Positions 32,211 through 39,745 of a stretch of 40,524 nt of DNA are shown here, piece by piece (within the stretch, counting starts at the first letter, position 1; the number at the start of each line of letters is the position of its first letter). The stretch is taken from positions 1 through 40,524 of the forward strand of contig CALFNR010000196.1 in NCBI GenBank assembly GCA_937903005.1, in the 5' to 3' direction. Position numbers and translations under genes: made by a program. Source of the DNA: Clostridium_AI sp002297865 (GTDB lineage: Bacteria > Bacillota > Clostridia > Lachnospirales > Lachnospiraceae). Under the pieces are notes generated by a model that was given only the letters and a program-made list of their open reading frames with translations, did not search any database and was not told where the DNA came from.

Positions 32211-33332
32211 ATGAAAGATTTAGACTTAAGGAAAAAAATAATCGTCATAACTTATGCTGCACTGCTGTTATTCGTGGTTATGAAATTCGATTTCGTAAGA
32301 GGAATACTAGGTGATGTGACACATATCTTGTCGCCATTCTTCTTGGGGATTGTTCTTGCATTTGTCTTAAATAAACCGATGTGTTTTTTCGAAAGACTGC
32401 TTAGTAAAAAAATAAAGAAAAAAGGTTCTGTAAGAGGGTTATCCATTACGATATCCTTTCTGATTTTCTTGCTAGTTATAGTAGCGGTGTTCTGGTTCAT
32501 CGTTCCACAGCTTATAATCAATGCGAATATGTTCATTTCACGTACTACAATTTATATAAACCGAATCGAGAGATGGATTAACGATTTGAATTATAAATAT
32601 AATCTGCAGAGTGTAGATTTAGAGAAGCTATTTGGACAGCTGACAGATGTAATTCAGTCAGTATCTACATTTGTGGTAAATTACATTGGTGATATTGTTC
32701 CAAGGTTAATTACCGTAACAACCAACCTGGTAAGTTTTATTTTCAATCTGGTTATTACCATTGTTTTTGCCATTAATCTTCTTGCTGCAAAAGAAACCAT
32801 TTTGAAGCAGATCGGTCAATTGAACCGTGCATATATTCCAGAAAAATACGCTGCAAAGAATGAAAAGGTTGCAACAATTGTCAATGATATTTTTGGAAAA
32901 TACTTAATTGGCCAGGTAACAGAAGCATGTATTCTTGGTGGTTTGTGCTTTATTGGCATGAAGATCTTCCGTTTCGATTATGCAATATTAATCAGTACTT
33001 TGATCGCAGTGACTGCATTGATTCCAGTTGCAGGAGCTTGGATTGGTGGAGGGTTGTCATTCCTTCTATTAGCACTTGTTTCTCCTTTGAATGCAATCAT
33101 GTTCTTTATTTATTTAACCGTTTTACAACAGTTAGAAAACAATTTAATTTATCCAAGAGTCGTTGGAAGTTCCATTGGTCTTCCAGGAATCTGGGTTATT
33201 TTTGCAGTTACTGTTGGTGGTGGTTTGTTTGGACTTCCAGGTATTATGCTTAGTGTACCTACTATGTCTGTAATCTATGCATTAGTGGGAGAAAATGCAA
33301 AGAATCGTTTGAAACGTAAGGCTAGTAAATAA
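32211..33332 (+). CDS. AI-2E family transporter (PerM/TqsA-like membrane protein)
   Basis: 373 residues with about seven to eight membrane segments: pairs near 8-45, one near 75-95, then a soluble loop, and a C-terminal bundle with the family motifs FGKYLIGQVTEACILGG, ALIPVAGAWIGG and NNLIYPRVVGSSIGLPGIWV. The family includes exporters of AI-2 and Na+/H+ antiporters; the substrate is unknown here. ATG 32211 follows GGAGGAG, which lies inside the longer frame that opens at 32199. Confidence 0.9.
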   Translation: MKDLDLRKKIIVITYAALLLFVVMKFDFVRGILGDVTHILSPFFLGIVLAFVLNKPMCFFERLLSKKIKKKGSVRGLSITISFLIFLLVIVAVFWFIVPQLIINANMFISRTTIYINRIERWINDLNYKYNLQSVDLEKLFGQLTDVIQSVSTFVVNYIGDIVPRLITVTTNLVSFIFNLVITIVFAINLLAAKETILKQIGQLNRAYIPEKYAAKNEKVATIVNDIFGKYLIGQVTEACILGGLCFIGMKIFRFDYAILISTLIAVTALIPVAGAWIGGGLSFLLLALVSPLNAIMFFIYLTVLQQLENNLIYPRVVGSSIGLPGIWVIFAVTVGGGLFGLPGIMLSVPTMSVIYALVGENAKNRLKRKASK

Positions 33333-33407
33333 CGGTAAGGAATAAAATAATCAAATTTTATGAATAAAAACCTTCTTTGCGGTAAAATATTAATAATTCT
33401 TTCGCAC

Positions 33408-33908
33408 AGGAGGTTTTTTGATAAAGAAAAGAAAAAACGAGAACGCAAGAAACAGGATTGTAGAATTGTTGATTTTTATTATGTTTTAGAATATTTTTTT
33501 CAATGTAATGATAACGCAAATGTTTATTATTATAATGCAGAAAATGCTGAAGGGAAAATTACGAATGATGGGATAATCAACGGATTAAATTGGATGGTAA
33601 AAAACTCTGTAAAAAAGGTAAACATAAGTCTTAGTAACAAAAAAAAGTATTTGGAACTGGAAAAATGGATAGACGAACATAAAGATACTATAAAAGTATT
33701 TGCTAGTTATAATAATGTGCATAACACGAATGATTATCCAGCAATGTTTAAAAATGTATATGCATCAGGGACAGACAGTAATATAGACTATAAGAGTATT
33801 GATTTTCATTACAGAAGTAATAGAATTGTCATGTGTCATGGTTTAAAAAGAATAATGTTATATCGGGGGAATTCCTTTCTATCAGTTTATTCAATGATGA
33901 AAAATTAG
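33408..33908 (+). pseudogene. Truncated or frame-disrupted subtilisin-like (S8) ORF
   Basis: The frame is open from 33360, but its first half has no start codon with a ribosome site. A good AGGAGG (33408-33413) instead feeds a TTG at 33418 in another frame, which stops after 23 codons at 33489. The downstream frame reads NVYYYNAENAEGKI, DGIINGLNWMVKN then SVKKVNISLS, VFASYNN, YPAMFKNVYASG and YRGNSFLSVYS. This follows the second half of an S8 peptidase, with GNSFLS in place of GTSxSxP. The Asp and His catalytic regions are absent, as there is no room before it. I read it as a decayed or highly divergent S8 relative. Function is doubtful. Confidence 0.4.
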
Positions 33909-33942
33909 TATCATTTATTTTGTAAAAGAAGGAGAGATACAA

Positions 33943-34242
33943 ATGAAAATATTGGTGGATTATGGATATTATGCAGACATCTTAGAATGTCCAACTGAAA
34001 TTGGGGAACAAATAAATCAATTACAGTATAAATTTGACAAATGGCTGGTTGAACATAAAAATGAACATAATTTGTGGTTTCATGATGAAATAGAAGGAGA
34101 TATCTTAAGTTTCGGAGCACAAGACTTTGCAGATTGGATAAATAAATACTATATAAAAGACTTGAAAAATAAAGTTACGATAATAGCTACTCAAATTCGA
34201 CCTTCGAAAGAAGAAAGGCGATTGCCCATAATTTATATATAA
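33943..34242 (+). CDS. 99-aa protein of unknown function
   Basis: Soluble and acidic, beginning MKILVDYGYYADILECPTEI and containing HDEIEGDILSFGAQDFADWI. The start has an excellent AGAAGGAGAG ribosome site 7 to 8 bases upstream. It follows the S8-like ORF by 34 bp and may form a unit with it. No family is recognised. The good ribosome site and balanced composition support a real gene. Confidence 0.6.
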   Translation: MKILVDYGYYADILECPTEIGEQINQLQYKFDKWLVEHKNEHNLWFHDEIEGDILSFGAQDFADWINKYYIKDLKNKVTIIATQIRPSKEERRLPIIYI

Positions 34243-34351
34243 TATGTCAGTACTAAGTATGGTTATTCAGAGTGTTAAAGTAAGTAGCGGTGAGGAAAAA
34301 AGACTTTTCGTAATAAAATAACCCCTCGCCACTGTCTAGTAAGTGAACTAA

Positions 34352-34380
34352 TTGAAGAATATGGCATACTATGCTATAAT
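34352..34380 (+). promoter_or_regulatory. Promoter of the Nudix/pyrF unit
   Basis: TTGAAG (34352-34357), 17-nt spacer, TATAAT (34375-34380), about 100 bases before the Nudix start. Confidence 0.6.
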
Positions 34381-34479
34381 GTATTGAGATTCTGTTAGAA
34401 CATAGTAAGGTATTGCTTTATAAGTACAATCTGTATGTGCATAGGCAGTATCTTACTATCTGATTCAATGGAGGTAAAT

Positions 34480-34884
34480 ATGGAAAAGTATAAAATCTTA
34501 GTAAAGGGTATTGTACAGCACGATGATAAATACTTACTTGTAAAACGCTGGTATGACGACAGAATAGAAGATCCTTACCAATGGGAGTTTTTAGATGGTC
34601 AGGTTATATTTGGGGAATCTCCTGATAAGGCTGTTGTACGAATTGTAGCAGATAAAACTGGAATTGATGCTTACATAGGTAAAATTATGTACACATGGTC
34701 TTTCATGATGGGAGATGTATGTAATATAGGCTTGTCTTATTTATTGGAGACAGCCCATGAAGAGGTTGTATTGTCCGAAGACCTGATTGAATATAAGTGG
34801 GTTACAAAAGATGAGATCAAACAGTACATTACGAATCCAAGTGTACTAAAAGATATAGAAAAAAGCCTAACAGGCGAACTATAA
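34480..34884 (+). CDS. Nudix-fold protein with degenerate Nudix box
   Basis: 134 residues with the Nudix fold: ILVKGIVQHDDKYLLVKRWY, then WEFLDGQVIFGESP and YKWVTKDEIKQYI. The Nudix box G-x5-E-x7-REUxEExGU reads G-x5-E-x7-RIVADKTGI here, so the three catalytic acidic positions after Arg are Ile, Asp and Lys. Hydrolase activity is doubtful, and a binding or regulatory role is possible. ATG 34480 follows ATGGAGG; the frame extends upstream to 34435 without a ribosome site. pyrF starts 34 bp downstream. Confidence 0.78.
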   Translation: MEKYKILVKGIVQHDDKYLLVKRWYDDRIEDPYQWEFLDGQVIFGESPDKAVVRIVADKTGIDAYIGKIMYTWSFMMGDVCNIGLSYLLETAHEEVVLSEDLIEYKWVTKDEIKQYITNPSVLKDIEKSLTGEL

Positions 34885-34918
34885 CATACAACAGAATATA
34901 AGAAAGGCTTGGTAGAAT

Positions 34919-35845
34919 ATGATTAACAAATTAGTGAAGAAAATTGAAGAGTTACAGGCACCAATTGTAGTAGGGTTAGACCCAATGCTTAACTATGTTC
35001 CAGAACATGTAAAAGCAAAAGCATTTGCAGAGTATGGAGAGACTTTAGAAGGTGCGGGAGAAGCGATCTGGCAGTTTAACAAAGCAATTGTAGATGCAAC
35101 TTGTGATTTGATTCCAGCAGTTAAACCTCAGATTGCCATGTATGAGCAGTTTGGAATTCCTGGTTTACAGGCATTTAAGAAAACGGTAGATTACTGTAAA
35201 GGAAAAGATTTAGTCGTAATTGGTGATATCAAACGTGGTGATATTGGTTCTACTTCAGGCGCTTATGCAACTGCTCATGTTGGTCAGGTTCAGGTTGGAA
35301 AAAACAAATTCCGTGCGTTCGATGAGGACTTTGTTACAGTGAATCCTTACCTTGGATCGGATGGTGTAAAACCATTTATTGATGTATGTAAGGAAGAAAA
35401 AAAAGGTATTTTCGTACTTGTTAAGACATCCAATCCATCCAGTGGAGAATTCCAGGATCGTTTAGTGGAAGGAAAGCCTTTATATGAATTAGTTGGAAAA
35501 ATGGTTGATGAATGGGGTCAGTCTCATATGGGTGACGCTTACAGCTATGTAGGTGCAGTAGTGGGAGCTACTTATCCTGAGATGGGTAAAGTGTTAAGAA
35601 AATTAATGCCAAAAACTTATATTCTAGTACCTGGTTATGGTGCCCAAGGCGGTAAAGCAAAAGATTTAGTTCCGTATTTTAACAAAGATGGTTTGGGAGC
35701 CATTGTTAACTCTTCCAGAGGAATTATAGCAGCATATAAGCAGGCCAAATATGAGAAGTTTGGTCCGGAGGCGTTTGATGCAGCGTCCAGACAAGCAGTT
35801 CTTGATATGAAAGAAGATTTACTTGGTGCATTGGCAGGTAAGTAA
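34919..35845 (+). CDS. pyrF: Orotidine 5'-phosphate decarboxylase (type 2)
   Basis: 308 residues, the longer PyrF class found in many clostridia and actinobacteria. Motifs are PIVVGLDPMLNYVP, the catalytic DIKRGDIGSTSGAYA (Lys between two Asp), DFVTVNPYLGSDG, and the phosphate-binding VPGYGAQGG and IVNSSRGI. It converts OMP to UMP, the last step of de novo UMP synthesis. A perfect 15-bp terminator follows. The other late pyr genes (pyrK, pyrD, pyrE) lie 1 kb further on, beyond the opposite-strand thiT. Confidence 0.96.
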   Translation: MINKLVKKIEELQAPIVVGLDPMLNYVPEHVKAKAFAEYGETLEGAGEAIWQFNKAIVDATCDLIPAVKPQIAMYEQFGIPGLQAFKKTVDYCKGKDLVVIGDIKRGDIGSTSGAYATAHVGQVQVGKNKFRAFDEDFVTVNPYLGSDGVKPFIDVCKEEKKGIFVLVKTSNPSSGEFQDRLVEGKPLYELVGKMVDEWGQSHMGDAYSYVGAVVGATYPEMGKVLRKLMPKTYILVPGYGAQGGKAKDLVPYFNKDGLGAIVNSSRGIIAAYKQAKYEKFGPEAFDAASRQAVLDMKEDLLGALAGK

Positions 35846-35880
35846 ATGTAATGTCTTTTGAATAAAGTAAATGAAATAAA

Positions 35881-35920
35881 ATAGAGGGAAGTAACGGATG
35901 TGACTGTTACTTCCCTCTAT
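35881..35920. terminator. Bidirectional terminator between pyrF and thiT
   Basis: ATAGAGGGAAGTAAC (35881-35895) / GTTACTTCCCTCTAT (35906-35920), a perfect 15-bp stem with a 10-nt loop. It is followed on the minus strand by TTTTATTTC and sits 3 bases from the thiT stop. Confidence 0.8.
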
Positions 35921-35922
35921 GA

Positions 35923-36585
35923 TTATTCGCTCTTTGCAATTTTTCTAATCTGTAAAATACCAGCATTTACTGCAGGAATCATTAATATTAGGATAGTTAA
36001 AATCCCCTCTATTCCAATATAACCGATGTTATAAGTGAAGGAATACCAGAATACATTTTGGTCTCCAGCATATTCGGCAAAGAAGATAACACCACTTAAC
36101 ACTGCAAAGAAGAGTCGTCCTGTAATTCCTAAGAGATAACCTTTTATTAAACCATATTTGGATTTGGAAAATACACCACTAAGTCCTAAAGCACCAAATG
36201 CAAGTGGGTAGTCTACTAGAATCTGAACAGGATGTACAAAGTATGGTTTCACAATGAGCTGTAGAAGACCATATGCAATACCTGTTATAATTCCGGTGTA
36301 TGTACCGTACAGATATCCGACAAAAGTGATAAAGAACATACTCATAAAGGTAATCGAACCACCCATTGGAGCTTCAAATAATTTAACAAAAGATAAGGCA
36401 AATGCCAGTGCCATGCAAACTGAGCAAAAAGCAAGTTCTCTAGTATTGATTTTGTGAGAATCTTTTTTGCTGTGGAGGGTAGAAGCAAGCAGCAATATAA
36501 TTAAAATTAATGCAATAAAAAGTATATAGCCGGGTGTCTTCAGACGACCACCATCTTTATTTAACTCTAAAAAGTGTTGAAACAT
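35923..36585 (-). CDS. thiT: Energy-coupled thiamine transporter ThiT
   Basis: 220 residues with six or seven membrane segments. After an extra N-terminal membrane segment (about 18-38), the ThiT core starts at TRELAFCSVCMALAFALSFV, with KLFEAPMGGSITFMSM, YGLLQLIVKPYFVHPVQ and the DYPLAFGALGLSG motif, which carry known thiamine-contact positions of the family. It works with the shared ECF ATPase module. The gene sits behind a TPP riboswitch, and GGAGG precedes T7 and the ATG. It separates pyrF from pyrKDE on the opposite strand. Confidence 0.93.
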   Translation of the reverse strand: MFQHFLELNKDGGRLKTPGYILFIALILIILLLASTLHSKKDSHKINTRELAFCSVCMALAFALSFVKLFEAPMGGSITFMSMFFITFVGYLYGTYTGIITGIAYGLLQLIVKPYFVHPVQILVDYPLAFGALGLSGVFSKSKYGLIKGYLLGITGRLFFAVLSGVIFFAEYAGDQNVFWYSFTYNIGYIGIEGILTILILMIPAVNAGILQIRKIAKSE

Positions 36586-36592
36586 AAAAAAA

Positions 36593-36626
36593 CCTCCTGT
36601 GTAGCTTGTAACCGCATGGGGAGGAA
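36593..36626 (-). promoter_or_regulatory. Ribosome-site sequestering stem of the thiT riboswitch
   Basis: In the RNA, CCTCC (within GATTCCTCCCC, complement of 36617-36626) can pair with the thiT ribosome site GGAGG (36597-36593). The same pairing is followed by seven U, so translational or transcriptional control is possible. Confidence 0.5.
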
Positions 36627-36633
36627 TCTAAAA

Positions 36634-36713
36634 ATGCTTCCTTACGCCAGAATTATCTGGATCAAGTAATAAGGGTCAGTGAAAATCACTTCTCAGCGAA
36701 TGCTCCCCTAGCA
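36634..36713 (-). ncRNA. TPP riboswitch (THI element)
   Basis: Minus-strand sequence shows the conserved order: GGGGAGC, GCTGAGA, a variable hairpin AGTGATTTTCACT, GACCCTT, ACTTGATCCAGATAATTCTGG, and GCGTAAGGAAGC closing the P1 stem on the first element. These are all the universally conserved TPP contacts (CUGAGA, ACCUGAUC-like, GGAUAAU, GCGxAGGGA-like). It switches off thiT when thiamine pyrophosphate is plentiful. Confidence 0.95.
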
Positions 36714-36736
36714 GTAACATTATTATTAACAAACAA

Positions 36737-36765
36737 ACTATAACAGGAAATGAGAAGGTTGTCAA
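36737..36765 (-). promoter_or_regulatory. Promoter of the TPP riboswitch/thiT
   Basis: Minus strand TTGACA (36765-36760), 17-nt spacer, TATAGT (36742-36737). Confidence 0.7.
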
Positions 36766-36787
36766 ATGGTGTTATATTTACTATAAT
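36759..36787 (+). promoter_or_regulatory. Promoter of pyrKD
   Basis: TTGTCA (36759-36764), 17-nt spacer, TATAAT (36782-36787). Its -35 box overlaps the -35 box of the opposite thiT promoter by five bases. Confidence 0.65.
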
Positions 36788-36825
36788 TTAAACGTATAAA
36801 AAATATGAAGAATAGGATGGAAATC

Positions 36826-37599
36826 ATGGCAGAAAAAGTAAAAGCACAAGCTGTAGTGATAAGCATGGAACAGCTTGCAGGTGACATTTACAGCTTATGG
36901 ATTAAGGAACAGACGATAGCCAATCAGGCAAAAGCAGGGCAATTCATTTCTTTTTTTAGCAAGGATGGAAGCAAATTATTGCCTCGCCCAATCAGCATTT
37001 GTGAAATAGATAAAGCCAATGGTGCTCTTCGAGTTGTATTTCGAGTTGTTGGATTCGGAACAAAAGAATTTTCTCAGTTAAAAGAGGGCGAAACAGTAGA
37101 TGTGATGGGACCTTTAGGAAATGGCTATACATTTGAAGGGAAAAAAGCCTTACTAATTGGTGGCGGAATCGGTATCCCACCAATGCTAGAACTTGCAAAA
37201 TCCCTCTCTATTGAAAAAAGTATTGTGTTAGGCTACCGTACCAATGACTTATTCTTAAAAAATGATTTTGAAACATATGGAGACGTTTACGTTTCTACGG
37301 AAGATGGCACAGCAGGTACAAAAGGTAACGTAATTGATGCTATCAAGGAACATAACATAGATGCAGATATTATCTTCGCATGCGGTCCAACTCCAATGCT
37401 TAAGGGAGTGAAAGCATATGCTGCCGAACATGGTATTAAGGCACAGCTTTCACTTGAAGAAAAAATGGCTTGTGGAATTGGTGCCTGTCTAGCATGTGTC
37501 TGTAAGTCAAAAGAAAAAGATCACCATTCCAATGTGAATAATAAACGTGTCTGCAAAGATGGTCCAGTTTTCTACGCAGATGAAATTGATGAATTTTAA
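36826..37599 (+). CDS. pyrK: Dihydroorotate dehydrogenase B electron transfer subunit
   Basis: 257 residues. An N-terminal FAD-binding ferredoxin-reductase barrel (LLPRPISICEI is the FAD motif), an NAD-binding half (LIGGGIGIPPMLELA, FACGPTPMLKG), and a C-terminal [2Fe-2S] site with Cys in MACGIGACLACVCKSKE and RVCKDGPVF. It passes electrons between NAD+ and PyrD. I chose ATG 36826 (AGGATGG upstream); ATG 36805 and 36817 share the frame. pyrD starts 20 bp after the stop, forming the usual heterotetramer pair. Confidence 0.95.
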   Translation: MAEKVKAQAVVISMEQLAGDIYSLWIKEQTIANQAKAGQFISFFSKDGSKLLPRPISICEIDKANGALRVVFRVVGFGTKEFSQLKEGETVDVMGPLGNGYTFEGKKALLIGGGIGIPPMLELAKSLSIEKSIVLGYRTNDLFLKNDFETYGDVYVSTEDGTAGTKGNVIDAIKEHNIDADIIFACGPTPMLKGVKAYAAEHGIKAQLSLEEKMACGIGACLACVCKSKEKDHHSNVNNKRVCKDGPVFYADEIDEF

Positions 37600-37619
37600 G
37601 CAGAACAGGAGAGAACGGT

Positions 37620-38522
37620 ATGAATATGAAAGTAAATCTTGCAGGAGTAGAACTGAATAATCCTGTTATGACAGCTTCTGGTACTTTTGGTTCTGGAGCA
37701 GAGTATAGTGAATTTGTTGATTTGAATAAGCTAGGTGCAGTGGTTACAAAGGGAGTTGCCAATGTTCCATGGCAAGGTAATCCTACTCCGAGGATTGCAG
37801 AAACATATGGCGGAATGATTAATGCAGTAGGTCTTCAGAATCCTGGTATTGACTTATTTATAGAACGTGATATTCCATTTCTTAGGAAATATGATACGAA
37901 GATCATCGTAAATGTATGTGGAAGAACAACAGAAGATTATTGTGAAGTGGTAGAACGCTTGGCTGATCAGCCTGTTGATATGCTGGAAATTAACATTTCT
38001 TGTCCCAACGTGAAAGAGGGAGGAATCGCCTTTGGACAGAATCCTAAGGCGGTTGAAGCTATCACAAAGGAGATTAAGAAAATTGCAAAGCAGCCAGTGA
38101 TTATGAAGTTAAGCCCAAATGTAACAGATATTACGGAAACAGCCAAAGCGGCTGAAGCAGGCGGAGCAGATGTACTTTCTTTGATTAATACTTTAACAGG
38201 AATGAAAATTGACATTAACAGAAGAACATTTGCAGTTGCTAATAAAACTGGAGGGTTATCCGGTCCAGCAATCAAACCAGTTGCAGTACGTATGGTTTAT
38301 CAGGTTGCACAAGCTGTTAAGGTTCCGATTATCGGTATGGGTGGAATTATGACAGGTGAAGATGCCATTGAATTTATGATGGCAGGGGCTACTGCAGTGT
38401 CGGTGGGAACCGCTAATTTCCACAATCCGAGAGCAACAATGGACATTCTTGCTGGGATGGAGTCATTTATGAAGCTACATAATGTAAATGACGTGTGTGA
38501 GTTTATAGGGTGCGTAAAATAA
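37620..38522 (+). CDS. pyrD: Dihydroorotate dehydrogenase B catalytic subunit
   Basis: 300 residues, class 1B. FMN barrel motifs are NPVMTASGTFGSG, TYGGMINAVGLQNPG, EINISCPNVKEGG, VIMKLSPNVTDI, SLINTL and IIGMGGIMTGEDAIEFMMAGA. It oxidises dihydroorotate to orotate, with electrons leaving through PyrK. ATG 37620 follows AGGAG at 8 bases. pyrE follows after a 170-bp gap that has its own promoter. Confidence 0.96.
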   Translation: MNMKVNLAGVELNNPVMTASGTFGSGAEYSEFVDLNKLGAVVTKGVANVPWQGNPTPRIAETYGGMINAVGLQNPGIDLFIERDIPFLRKYDTKIIVNVCGRTTEDYCEVVERLADQPVDMLEINISCPNVKEGGIAFGQNPKAVEAITKEIKKIAKQPVIMKLSPNVTDITETAKAAEAGGADVLSLINTLTGMKIDINRRTFAVANKTGGLSGPAIKPVAVRMVYQVAQAVKVPIIGMGGIMTGEDAIEFMMAGATAVSVGTANFHNPRATMDILAGMESFMKLHNVNDVCEFIGCVK

Positions 38523-38555
38523 ACAGATATAGACTTAGTGCAACCTTTCTAATAG

Positions 38556-38584
38556 TTGCAAGATAGAAATGGGAATGTTATAAT
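38556..38584 (+). promoter_or_regulatory. Promoter of pyrE
   Basis: TTGCAA (38556-38561), 17-nt spacer, TATAAT (38579-38584). The leader of about 100 nt contains a small stem ACCAG/CTGGT; no PyrR-type attenuator was recognised. Confidence 0.65.
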
Positions 38585-38692
38585 ATTCTAAATGTGTTTG
38601 AATAAACCAGTTGCGGTTTGTACTAGAAGCTGGTAGCACAAAAGAGTATAGATAAAAAAGTCACACTATGACAGAATTGAGGAGAATTGAAG

Positions 38693-39367
38693 ATGGAACA
38701 ATATAAGAAGGAATTTATAGAATTTATGGTAGATTCTAATGTGTTGAAGTTTGGAGATTTTGTAACTAAGAGTGGAAGAAAGACCCCATTTTTCATTAAC
38801 ACAGGGTTTTATCGTACAGGTTCACAGCTTCGTAAATTAGGCCAGTACTATGCAAAAGCAATTAAAGAAAAATTTGGAACTGATTTTGATGTATTGTTTG
38901 GACCAGCTTATAAGGGAATTCCACTAAGTGTTGCCACTTCAATGGCTCTAAACGAGTTCTATGAAAAAGACATTCGTTACTGTTCAAACCGTAAGGAAGA
39001 AAAAGACCATGGTGATACAGGTATTTTACTTGGCAGTCCTATAAATGATGGAGATCGCATCGTTATGATTGAAGATGTTACAACATCTGGTAAATCTATT
39101 CGTGAAACTATGCCTATTATCAAGGCACAGGGCAAAGTACAGGTGCTAGGTCTTGTTGTTTCTGTAAATCGTATGGAAAGAGGAACTGGCGAGAAAAGTG
39201 CGTTGGATGAGATAGAAGAAACGTATGGAATGAAAGCAACAGCGATTGTTTCGATGGAAGAAGTAGTGGAACACTTATACAATAAACCTTATAAGGGTAA
39301 AATAGTGATTGACGATAAGATAAAGGCAGCAATTGATGCCTACTATGAAGAATATGGCGTAAGATAG
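38693..39367 (+). CDS. pyrE: Orotate phosphoribosyltransferase
   Basis: 224 residues. Substrate region SGRKTPFFINTGFYRTG, FGPAYKGIPLS, the Lys/Asp loop RKEEKDHGDTG, and the PRPP motif RIVMIEDVTTSGKSI identify PyrE. It joins orotate and PRPP to give OMP for PyrF. ATG 38693 follows TGAGGAG at 8 bases; the TTG 6 bases upstream is closer and less likely. It has its own promoter. Confidence 0.96.
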   Translation: MEQYKKEFIEFMVDSNVLKFGDFVTKSGRKTPFFINTGFYRTGSQLRKLGQYYAKAIKEKFGTDFDVLFGPAYKGIPLSVATSMALNEFYEKDIRYCSNRKEEKDHGDTGILLGSPINDGDRIVMIEDVTTSGKSIRETMPIIKAQGKVQVLGLVVSVNRMERGTGEKSALDEIEETYGMKATAIVSMEEVVEHLYNKPYKGKIVIDDKIKAAIDAYYEEYGVR

Positions 39368-39381
39368 CTTGGAGGGATTTT

Positions 39382-39534
39382 ATGAATGAAAAAGTCTATA
39401 GTACTATGAAATCTACTGGAGTAGTGAATATCGTCTTCGGTATTGTTACAATTGTCATGGGAATTGCAACAGGAATTGTTATGCTTGTATGTGGTGCTAG
39501 ACTATTAAAGCGTAAGTCAGAAGTTATGTTCTAA
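39382..39534 (+). CDS. 50-aa membrane peptide downstream of pyrE
   Basis: The product begins MNEKVYSTMKSTGVVNIVFG and ends RLLKRKSEVMF. One long or two short membrane segments (about 14-40) are followed by a basic tail, so the C-terminus should be cytoplasmic. GGAGGG lies 6 bases before ATG 39382, and the gene starts 14 bp after pyrE, so it is probably co-transcribed. No family is recognised. Confidence 0.6.
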   Translation: MNEKVYSTMKSTGVVNIVFGIVTIVMGIATGIVMLVCGARLLKRKSEVMF

Positions 39535-39574
39535 ATGTCGAAAATGCTAATATAATGAAAAACGAAAATCAAAT

Positions 39575-39612
39575 TACCCTATTTACATTCTGGTGTGAAT
39601 AGGGTATTATTA
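39575..39612 (+). terminator. Intrinsic terminator after pyrE and the small membrane peptide
   Basis: TACCCTATTTACA (39575-39587) / TGTGAATAGGGTA (39594-39606) with one mismatch, then TTATTAT. Confidence 0.65.
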
Positions 39613-39745
39613 TCTACACAAGAAATGTTCTATTTCTTATTTTCTATTAATTCTAAGTAATTTCTATTTTTTTACCCATTATTTAATGTGTAATACCAGT
39701 GATGAAACAAACCATGAGTGTTTTACGTGAGAAAGGAGTTTCAGA

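Noticed and set aside
34277..34337. Imperfect inverted repeat (GCGGTGAGG / CCTCGCC) before the Nudix gene
   Set aside because: It has mismatches and wobble pairs and no T-run; not strong enough to call a terminator.
38585..38692. Possible PyrR attenuator in the pyrE leader
   Set aside because: Only a weak ACCAG/CTGGT stem is present, with no anti-antiterminator consensus or terminator U-run.
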